Origin: an uncultured Clostridium sp.
Lineage (GTDB): Bacteria > Bacillota > Clostridia > Peptostreptococcales > Peptostreptococcaceae
NCBI GenBank assembly: GCA_900550335.1
Contig: URRU01000095.1
Coordinates: 1-6,698 of the forward strand
DNA: 6,698 nt
Direction: 5' to 3'
Part shown: positions 1 through 5,491 of the stretch, piece after piece
How the letters are laid out: each line of letters begins with the position of its first letter
Numbering within the stretch: position 1 is the first letter of the stretch
Notes under the pieces: model-generated
The model's database searches: none
What the model saw: the letters and a program-made list of their open reading frames with translations, nothing else
What the model was told of the DNA's origin: nothing
Made by a program: the position numbers and the translations under genes

Positions 1-23
1 TTAAATATTTATAATTAAAAAAT

Positions 24-52
24 TTGACAGTTTGATGAAAATCTTATATTAT
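24..52 (+). promoter_or_regulatory. Sigma-A type promoter of the riboswitch-controlled gene
   Basis: A perfect -35 box TTGACA lies at 24-29. It is followed after exactly 17 bases by TATTAT at 47-52; an overlapping TATATT at 45-50 is a weaker alternative with a 15-base spacer. Transcription would start near 58-61, just before the first structured part of the leader RNA (the kink-turn and aptamer stem start at about 72). The boxes are seen directly; their use is inferred from the fit of spacing and leader start. Confidence 0.75.
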
Positions 53-70
53 AAAAATGACAATCAAATA

Positions 71-249
71 TGTTCGGATGAGGACTGCATTAGAGACTTT
101 TTAAATAAAGCGCCGAAGAAGCAAAACAGAAAATTCATCTTGTTTCTGTGGAAACTGACAGGCAAAAGGAGGGCAGTCTGACGATACTTTGGAGAGAGTG
201 ATTAAATTCACCGCCTACGAGGATATAACCAACTGGCAAAAGGACAGAG
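71..249 (+). promoter_or_regulatory. Tandem glycine riboswitch (gcvT-type leader)
   Basis: Two glycine-riboswitch aptamers lie head to tail. Aptamer I has closing stem P1 (GGACTGC 82-88 with GCAGTCT 173-179), the conserved core GCCGAAGAAGCAAA (112-125), a P3b hairpin (ACAGAAA 126-132 with TTTCTGT 142-148) and the hallmark 3' string ACAGGCAAAAGGA (158-170). UGA on both strands outside P1 (79-81 and 179-181) looks like the leader-linker kink-turn of this class. Aptamer II starts with P1 CTTTG (187-191) and GGAGAG (191-196), has a small P2 (GTGA 199-202 with TCAC 208-211), and ends with the conserved GGCAAAAGGACAGAG (235-249), whose CAGAG pairs with CTTTG. Its P3 region (211-235) departs from the usual GAAG..GCAAA core. 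Known members sense glycine and mostly turn genes on. The 3' P1 strand overlaps the following terminator, so this copy should also be an ON switch (inference). Confidence 0.9.
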
Positions 250-296
250 ATATAGATGCATTTATTTGTGTATCTGTATCTCTTTTTATATTTTTT
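246..296 (+). terminator. Riboswitch-controlled intrinsic terminator (expression platform)
   Basis: A 15-bp uninterrupted stem is formed by 246-260 and 269-283 with two G-U wobbles (253-276 and 258-271) and an 8-base loop. It is followed by T5 (283-287), ATA and T6 (291-296). The first four bases of the 5' arm, AGAG 246-249, are also the 3' strand of aptamer II stem P1 (CTTTG 187-191 with CAGAG 245-249), so the two structures exclude each other. Ligand-stabilised P1 would therefore block the terminator and allow readthrough into the dehydrogenase gene. The stem is visible in the sequence; the direction of control is inferred. Confidence 0.85.
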
Positions 297-389
297 GAAG
301 GTTGGTATTTTTTATACCTATCTATAATAAAAAGAGAAACCCATATTTGTGTAAGATGCAAGACTATATACAAAAGGGAGAGAAAAGAT

Positions 390-1637
390 ATGAGAATGTT
401 ATTAGTAGGTGCCGGAGCAGTCGGTGAATCAATTTTAAGGATATTAAAGGAAAGAGATAAGAATAGCGATTGGCTAGAGCTTGTAGTTGTTTCTGATTAT
501 GATTTAGACAGAGCAAAAGAAGTGTGTGATAATCTAGGAGATTACGATAGATTCAAACCAGAATTTGTAAATGCAAAATCAAAAGAAAGTATGAAAGAAC
601 TTGTAAAAAAATACAACTTAGATTTTGTTATGGATGCAACAGCTCCATTTTTAAGCAATTATATATTTGATGCAGCATTTGAAGCAGGAGCAAACTACGG
701 AAATATGGGAACTTGGTCTGTTCCAATGGAAAATCCAGCATTTGGTCTAGGTATAGAAAACAGTTATACGGAGCCAATGACAAAGTACAATTTTGATAGA
801 CACGAAAAATGGGCAGAAAATGGACAGTTAGCTTGTATATGTATGGGAATAGATCCAGGAGTTGTAAATGTATTTGCAAAATATGCAGCAACAAAATTAT
901 TTGATGAAATAAAAGAAATACATGTAAAAGACGGTGGAAATCTTCAGATACCTTCTGCGGATAAAGATGATATTACTTTTGGATTCAATGTATGGACAGT
1001 TTTAGATGAATGTATGAATCCTAATGTTGAATGGGATAAAAATAACGGTGGATTTATAGTAGAAGATGCTTTTGCTGGAGAAGAAAAATTTGATATGCCA
1101 GAAGTTGGAGAAAATACTCTAGTAAAAATAGAACACGAAGAAACTGTTACAATGCCTAGATACCTTGAACAGTACGGATTAGAAAGAGTTACATATAAAA
1201 TATCTCTTGACGAAAATCTTATGAATGCATTAAAAGTTATAGATAAATTAGGACTTAGAGGAACTAAACCTGTAGAAGTAGGTGGAGTAAAAGTTTCTCC
1301 TAGAGATGTTGTAGCTGCATGTGCTCCACAGCCTAAAGACATAGGAAATGAAATGGTTGGAGAAATGTGTGTTGGAATACATTGTAAGGGAATTAAAGAT
1401 GGTAAAGAAAAAGAAATAATGATGTATCAGACATTTGACAATCAGGAATCTATGAAAGATTGGGGAATGCAGGCAGTAGTTGCACAGACAGGATTTGGTG
1501 CAGCAATATCAATAGAACTTATAGGTAGAGGAATATGGACAGGAGAAGGAGTATATTCTCCAGAATACTTTGATCCAATGCCATACCTAAATATAATGGA
1601 TGAAGCAGGATTTGATTATAAAATAAAAGAAATGTAA
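390..1637 (+). CDS. Saccharopine dehydrogenase-family NAD(P)-dependent oxidoreductase, glycine-riboswitch controlled
   Basis: This 415-residue soluble protein belongs to the saccharopine dehydrogenase / carboxynorspermidine synthase-like superfamily, whose members make or split secondary-amine (opine-like) bonds with NAD(P)H. The N-terminal Rossmann fold has GxGxxG at residues 7-12 (VGAGAVGES) and an acidic residue after strand 2 (VVVSDYD, about 43-49). The C-terminal half carries family-like stretches such as MGIDPGVVNVFA, VVAQTGFGAAISIEL and GVYSPEYFDP. I chose ATG 390 because GGGAGAG (376-382) sits seven bases upstream and the protein family begins at MRMLLVGAGAVGE. The frame stays open back to a TTG at 189, but that stretch is riboswitch and terminator RNA, so a 482-residue version would be an artefact. 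The gene is monocistronic, closed by a terminator at 1661-1700. The substrate is not evident; the riboswitch suggests a role tied to glycine supply. It may be neither a true saccharopine nor a carboxynorspermidine enzyme. Confidence 0.88.
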   Translation: MRMLLVGAGAVGESILRILKERDKNSDWLELVVVSDYDLDRAKEVCDNLGDYDRFKPEFVNAKSKESMKELVKKYNLDFVMDATAPFLSNYIFDAAFEAGANYGNMGTWSVPMENPAFGLGIENSYTEPMTKYNFDRHEKWAENGQLACICMGIDPGVVNVFAKYAATKLFDEIKEIHVKDGGNLQIPSADKDDITFGFNVWTVLDECMNPNVEWDKNNGGFIVEDAFAGEEKFDMPEVGENTLVKIEHEETVTMPRYLEQYGLERVTYKISLDENLMNALKVIDKLGLRGTKPVEVGGVKVSPRDVVAACAPQPKDIGNEMVGEMCVGIHCKGIKDGKEKEIMMYQTFDNQESMKDWGMQAVVAQTGFGAAISIELIGRGIWTGEGVYSPEYFDPMPYLNIMDEAGFDYKIKEM

Positions 1638-1660
1638 GTATAAAAAATAAATGTAAATAT

Positions 1661-1700
1661 AAAAAATAGCTGTTGCAAAGTACGCAACAGCTATTTTTTT
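1661..1700. terminator. Bidirectional intrinsic terminator between convergent genes
   Basis: A perfect 16-bp stem (1661-1676 with 1684-1699) encloses a 7-base loop (AAAGTAC). The GC-containing core GCTGTTGC/GCAACAGC is flanked by A6 on the left and T7 on the right (1694-1700), so each strand reads as stem plus U-tract. It serves the dehydrogenase gene ending at 1637 on the plus strand and the cyclase gene on the minus strand. The latter's stop codon (1699-1701) overlaps the edge of the stem. Confidence 0.92.
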
Positions 1701-2838
1701 ACTCTTCATCTTCGTCAGGCATCCATGATGTTTTGAATTTTCTTTTGTTTTTACACATCATGTAGTCCGTTCTACTTACTAAATCAAATATAGATTTATC
1801 GTAACCATATTTGTATGAGTCATAGCCTATAGAAGTTATCATTTTTATATCATGAAGTTGGTTGTAAGAAGTTATTACAGATTGGAAAAGTTCTATATAC
1901 CTTTCAACCTTTTCTTTAGGTTCATTTTTTATAAGCACTATAAACTCATCTCCGCCTATTCTAAAGCAGTTTCCTATATCTTCAAATGTATCTTCTATAC
2001 TATCTGCTAAATTCTGTATCAACCTATCACCATGAGAGTACCCAAAATTATTGTTTACATATTTAATATCTGATAAATCTATAGAAATAGCCCAATAAGA
2101 GTTAAAATCGTTTATATTTTCATCGTCTTGTTTTAATTGTTTTTCAAAAGATTGCCTATTTTTCATTGATGTAAGTATATCTTTATACACAAGTTTTTCC
2201 CTCATATATTGAAGAGTTTTATTTCTATATTCTTTTAAAAAATTATCCACAAGAGCTACAGTTGAAACTATTGAAAAAATTAAAAGACCTAAAATTATAA
2301 TCTCTATACATTCATTCAATGCACCAAATACAATACCTAATATAAGTATTAAATTGGCTGCTGAGAAAATAGGTGTAATACTTTTTTCTCTATATATATT
2401 TACAGATAATACAGTAACCAATAAAAGAGTAATAAAAATAATTATATAGATAACCGTATCAGAATACTCTATAGAAAAAATAGAGCTATGATCTAGCAAA
2501 AATATACCTACAGTAGCAATAACTGTAAAACGAGTAACTAGCTTTATAAAATGATGATACTTAAAATTACAATAGGATTTATAAAGTTTTATCAAAGGAA
2601 TAACAGATAATCCTAAAAATAAAAATCCATAGCTTGTATCAGGATATTTAGATGAAAATAATGGTACTGCTACCATTGCATCAAACAATCCTAGATATAA
2701 AAAATCCATAGAATTTACTTCATTCATATACCTATTTAAAAGAGAAAAAAGAAATACTATAAATAATCCATATAAAAAAAGCATATAATTTGTGCTTAGT
2801 ATTAACTTTTGACCTGTCAAAATTAAATCCCCATCCAT
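1699..2838 (-). CDS. Membrane-anchored diguanylate cyclase (GGDEF domain)
   Basis: This 379-residue protein probably makes the second messenger c-di-GMP from two GTP at the cytoplasmic membrane. About seven hydrophobic segments fill residues 18-197 (roughly 18-34, 46-62, 69-86, 104-117, 128-146, 154-174 and 178-197), followed by a short linker helix and the GGDEF domain at about 215-370. In it, SIDLSDIKYVNNNFG carries the metal Asp (D254) and the base-binding Asn (N262), HGD supplies the next conserved Asp (271), and GGDEF itself is intact at 295-299. The RxxD inhibitory site that normally sits five residues before GGDEF is replaced by EDIG, so feedback inhibition there is unlikely. The start is ATG at 2838 with AAGAGGTG (2852-2845) in front; a GTG three codons earlier lies inside that ribosome site. 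I recognise no named sensor domain in the membrane part, and the input signal is unknown. The gene converges on the dehydrogenase and diverges from the clpB run. Confidence 0.9.
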   Translation of the reverse strand: MDGDLILTGQKLILSTNYMLFLYGLFIVFLFSLLNRYMNEVNSMDFLYLGLFDAMVAVPLFSSKYPDTSYGFLFLGLSVIPLIKLYKSYCNFKYHHFIKLVTRFTVIATVGIFLLDHSSIFSIEYSDTVIYIIIFITLLLVTVLSVNIYREKSITPIFSAANLILILGIVFGALNECIEIIILGLLIFSIVSTVALVDNFLKEYRNKTLQYMREKLVYKDILTSMKNRQSFEKQLKQDDENINDFNSYWAISIDLSDIKYVNNNFGYSHGDRLIQNLADSIEDTFEDIGNCFRIGGDEFIVLIKNEPKEKVERYIELFQSVITSYNQLHDIKMITSIGYDSYKYGYDKSIFDLVSRTDYMMCKNKRKFKTSWMPDEDEE

Positions 2839-2875
2839 AAAAAACACCTCTTAAAAATCATTCTTATTAATTATA

Positions 2876-2884
2876 ATTATAGCA
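2876..2884 (-). promoter_or_regulatory. Extended -10 promoter of the diguanylate cyclase gene
   Basis: On the minus strand TGCTATAAT (2884-2876) is a perfect -10 with the TGn extension. It would start transcription near 2868 and leave a leader of about 30 bases before ATG 2838. No convincing -35 lies 17 bases upstream; the region there (2898-2918) is runs of A and T (A5, T8, then A7), which could act as a bent or UP-like element. Activity is inferred. Confidence 0.55.
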
Positions 2885-2976
2885 CATAAAGATTCTCAAA
2901 AATTTTTTTTCAAAAAAATAGATATTTTTAAAAAATCAAACTGAATGTATTGAAAACACTAGGTTTACTAAAATTA

Positions 2977-3026
2977 GAAAGTTTATCTTTTAGATAAATA
3001 AAAGTTAGTGCTATAGATAAACTTTC
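2977..3026. repeat. Nested inverted repeat, possible operator between divergent promoters
   Basis: Three copies of one half-site occur: TTTATCT at 2982-2988, its complement AGATAAA at 2992-2998, and AGATAAA again at 3015-3021. The first two form a perfect 7-3-7 palindrome (2982-2998). The first and third form the core of a perfect 12-bp inverted repeat, GAAAGTTTATCT (2977-2988) with AGATAAACTTTC (3015-3026). The cluster lies between the minus-strand -10 at 2876-2884 and the plus-strand -35 at 3040-3045. There is no T-tract, so it does not look like a terminator. A dimeric DNA-binding protein site is the simplest reading; the winged-helix protein encoded just downstream is a candidate binder (inference). 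Confidence 0.5.
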
Positions 3027-3039
3027 ACAAAAACTTGCT

Positions 3040-3068
3040 TTGACATTCATTTAAAAAAGGACTATTAT
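3040..3068 (+). promoter_or_regulatory. Sigma-A type promoter of the clpB operon
   Basis: TTGACA at 3040-3045 and TATTAT at 3063-3068 are separated by an ideal 17 bases. The expected start is near 3075, giving a leader of about 30 bases to ATG 3105. It has the same boxes and spacing as the promoter at 24-52. Only one TTTGAC half (3039-3044) resembles a CtsR heptad; no second half follows in register, and no CIRCE element is present. No further promoter is evident in the 15- and 17-bp gaps downstream, so all three genes probably share this one. Confidence 0.8.
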
Positions 3069-3104
3069 AGGTTTAACGAAAGAGGAAGAAACGAGGTGAT
3101 ATGA

Positions 3105-3512
3105 ATGCTAGAAATAAATAGTTCATCAAAAGTTGATGTAGATCAAAAATATACAGAAAGTAGAAACCTCGTACCCAAGAAGGATAAGTATTCAAATATA
3201 TGTTTAAAAAATTTCGTCAAGGTTGTGGAAGGGTCTTATACAAAGAAAGATTTAATTCCACTTATGCTTATAGAAGCTATGGACAAAGAAAATAAAATAA
3301 GGATGACCTTAGATGAAATGGCAGGAATCTTTGATTATCCGAAAACATCTCTTTCGACATTGTTTACAAAACTGAAGAAAAGAGATTTTATTCAGAGGGT
3401 AAGAAATGGGGAGTATATGATAAACCCAGCTATCTCTTATAAGGGCAGCAAACCTGAAAGAGACCAGCTAATGGAGGAGTACAATTCCTTATCCAAGAAA
3501 AAATATAAATAG
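3105..3512 (+). CDS. RepL-like winged-helix DNA-binding protein, possible operon regulator
   Basis: This is a 135-residue basic protein. An N-terminal tail (1-30) rich in Lys and polar residues precedes a winged-helix domain. Helices around 46-60 (KKDLIPLMLIEAMD) lead to a helix-turn-helix at about 68-92 (TLDEMAGIFDYPKTSLSTLF) and a wing with RVRNGEYMINP (98-108), followed by SYKGSKPERDQLMEEY. The MINP..xxKGS..R pattern after the wing is what I associate with RepL, the Firmicute plasmid replication/copy-control family, from memory rather than a search. No plasmid origin or mobile-element gene is in the window, and the gene heads a tight run ending in clpB, so a transcription regulator using the same fold is more likely. 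GAGGTG (3093-3098) sits six bases before ATG 3105; an ATG at 3101 stops after six codons. The palindrome cluster at 2977-3026 is a possible autoregulatory site. Confidence 0.75.
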   Translation: MLEINSSSKVDVDQKYTESRNLVPKKDKYSNICLKNFVKVVEGSYTKKDLIPLMLIEAMDKENKIRMTLDEMAGIFDYPKTSLSTLFTKLKKRDFIQRVRNGEYMINPAISYKGSKPERDQLMEEYNSLSKKKYK

Positions 3513-3527
3513 GAAGAAGGGATTTAA

Positions 3528-4121
3528 ATGTTGAAGTTAGACAGAAATATACTCCAGTGGTTTGACTCCTTTTTTGAAGAACAGAGAACTTCTCTTCAAA
3601 AAAGTAACTTTATCTGTAAACTATATAGATTTGAAGATAAAGGCAGACAAAAGACAGCTCTTACTTTAGAAAAGGATAATCCAAAGTACTGGAAGATATA
3701 CTTTGAAATGCCTCAAGAGTTGGCAGTTAAACTAGAAAAAAACGTACATCCAATTTTTAGGGAGTATATATATGAACAAATATCAATATACAACAATAAT
3801 AGAATGTACAACTTTATAAACTCTAATCTAATTGGGGTGTTCAACAATGTAGCTTTTTACAGCTACGATCAAAATTCAGGTGCATACACTATGAATTTTA
3901 GAAACTCATTCTTAGAAAAATGTAATAATCTTATGGTTGGAGAGGATAGACAGATTGATACAAATCTATATTTAAACGCATCTTCAAATGATTTGTTTAG
4001 ATTTTTCAATGAGGATAAGAGTTTTGTAATGAATTTAAGATTTGATACTACTAGGGGAGAAAATCTTCTAGATAGTTTAATAGATTTAAGAAAATCTATA
4101 ATAATAAATGATAGAGCATAA
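3528..4121 (+). CDS. Hypothetical protein, soluble, between RepL-like gene and clpB
   Basis: I do not recognise this 197-residue protein. It has no signal peptide and no membrane segment. It is rich in aromatic residues and Asn (for example IYEQISIYNNNRMYNFINSN, about 81-100), with only two cysteines (30 and 132), so it is not a zinc-finger McsA-like partner. Predicted elements alternate between strands (KTALTLEKD, YWKIYFEMP, VAFYSYD, AYTMNFRN) and a C-terminal helix (LLDSLIDLRKSIII). AAGGGA (3517-3522) lies five bases before ATG 3528. The 15-bp gap to the gene before and the 17-bp gap to clpB imply co-transcription. Codon use matches its neighbours, so nothing suggests recent import. A role in regulating or assisting the ClpB system is possible from position alone. 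Confidence 0.8.
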   Translation: MLKLDRNILQWFDSFFEEQRTSLQKSNFICKLYRFEDKGRQKTALTLEKDNPKYWKIYFEMPQELAVKLEKNVHPIFREYIYEQISIYNNNRMYNFINSNLIGVFNNVAFYSYDQNSGAYTMNFRNSFLEKCNNLMVGEDRQIDTNLYLNASSNDLFRFFNEDKSFVMNLRFDTTRGENLLDSLIDLRKSIIINDRA

Positions 4122-4581
4122 AAATGGAGGGATAGATTATGGACGTAGAAAAAATGACAGTAAGAGTACAGAAGAGTCTGAATGAAGCTTTCCAGGAAGC
4201 TGTCAGACACAACAACCAGCAGGTTGATACAATACATTTATTTTCAGCATTAATGAATCAGGAAGATGGATTAATTCCTAATATAATAGAAAAAATGGGA
4301 ATATCTCCAGATTCAGTTAGAAGATCAGTAGAAAACGAATTAGATAGAATACCTAAAGTTTATGGTGAAGGAGCTCAATCTCAGGGGGTTACAGCTACTA
4401 GAAGAATAAACGAGGTACTTTTAAAAGCAGAAGAAATTTCAAAGGACTTTAAAGATTCATATATAAGTGTTGAACATCTTATGCTTGCTATGATAGAGCT
4501 AGAAAAAAATACAGCTACAGGCAAGATATTAAAAGATTTTGGTATAACTAAAGATGCATTTTTAGGTGTACTTCATCAGGT

Positions 4582-4600
4582 AAGGGGAAATCAGAGAGTG
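4582..4600 (+). promoter_or_regulatory. Possible internal ribosome binding site and GTG start for short ClpB
   Basis: AAGGGGA (4582-4588) precedes an in-frame GTG at 4598-4600 (Val154 of ClpB) by about nine bases. The position matches the internal Val start that gives the N-domain-less ClpB of E. coli (about residue 149; compare RG-GES-V there with RG-NQR-V here, aligned from memory). The shorter product would start after the N domain and would still meet the TGA at 5489. This is a weak signal but at the right place. Confidence 0.35.
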
Positions 4601-5488
4601 GATACTCAGGATCCAGAAGGAACATATGATGCATTAGCAAAATATGGTACTAACTTAGTTGAATTAGCTAAAAAGAATAAATTAGACCCTGTAATTGGTA
4701 GAGATGATGAAATAAGACGTGTTATAAGAATATTATCAAGAAGAACTAAAAACAATCCAGTTCTAATAGGTGAACCTGGTGTTGGTAAAACTGCAATAGT
4801 TGAAGGATTAGCAGAAAGAATAGTTAGAGGAGATGTTCCTGAAGGTCTAAAAGATAAAATAATATTCTCTCTTGATATGGGTGCATTAATAGCAGGTGCA
4901 AAATACAGAGGTGAATTTGAAGAAAGATTAAAAGCAGTTCTTAAAGAAGTTCAGGGCTCTGAAGGTAAGATAATATTATTTATAGATGAAATCCACAATA
5001 TAGTTGGAGCAGGTAAAACAGAAGGCTCTATGGATGCAGGTAACTTAATAAAACCAATGCTTGCAAGAGGAGAATTAAACTGCATAGGTGCTACAACATT
5101 TGATGAATATAGAAAATATATAGAAAAAGATAAAGCACTAGAAAGAAGATTCCAGACAGTTATAGCAGAAGAACCTAGTGTTGAAGATACAATATCAATA
5201 CTAAGAGGATTAAAAGAAAGATTTGAAATCCACCATGGTATAAGAATACACGATAATGCAATAGTTGCGGCTGCAAAATTATCTGATAGATATATAAGTG
5301 ATAGATACTTACCAGATAAAGCTATAGACTTAATAGATGAAGCCAGTGCAATGATAAGAAGTGAAATAGACTCTCTTCCAACAGAACTAGACTCAATAAG
5401 AAGAAAATTATTCACTCTAGAAACTGAAAGAGAAGCACTTCTAAAAGAAGAAGATGAAAAAAGTAAAGTAAGATTAATGGATATACAG

Positions 5489-5491
5489 TGA
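5489..5491 (+). other. In-frame TGA stop interrupting clpB
   Basis: The TGA follows CAG and precedes GAA in an otherwise unbroken reading frame: 450 codons before, 402 after. There is no insertion or deletion, as both halves are in one frame. All other complete genes here end in TAA or TAG and use TGG for Trp, so a recoded UGA is not supported. No bacterial SECIS-like hairpin is seen in the 40 bases after it. Restart codons nearby (ATG 5513 and 5525) lack a ribosome binding site. Confidence 0.92.

Noticed and set aside
71..249. Lysine riboswitch, expected from the saccharopine-type gene
   Set aside because: The core strings GCCGAAG..GCAAA and GGCAAAAGGA, the tandem layout and the kink-turn are those of the glycine class; lysine-box motifs are absent.
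189..389. In-frame upstream extension of the dehydrogenase from a TTG (67 extra residues)
   Set aside because: It overlaps aptamer II and the terminator, has no family similarity, and the GGGAGAG site at 376-382 points to ATG 390.
3039..3068. CtsR operator or CIRCE element at the clpB operon promoter
   Set aside because: Only one TTTGAC heptad half is present and it is part of the -35 box. The TTAGCACTC-N9-GAGTGCTAA pattern is absent.
3105..3512. Plasmid replication initiator marking an origin or integrated plasmid
   Set aside because: No iterons, origin, mobilisation gene or attachment repeats are visible, and the gene is closely spaced with chromosomal clpB.
3869..4237. Minus-strand open frames inside the plus-strand genes (also 628-894, 944-1342, 4951-5415, 5875-6072, 6205-6492)
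   Set aside because: Each lies opposite a well-supported gene, has no credible ribosome site or family features, and reads as low-complexity hydrophobic or Ser-rich antisense.
5489..5491. Alternative genetic code with TGA as Trp or Gly
   Set aside because: Only one TGA interrupts some 2,000 codons, Trp is encoded by TGG throughout, and the other genes show no in-frame TGA. An AT-rich recoded genome would show many.
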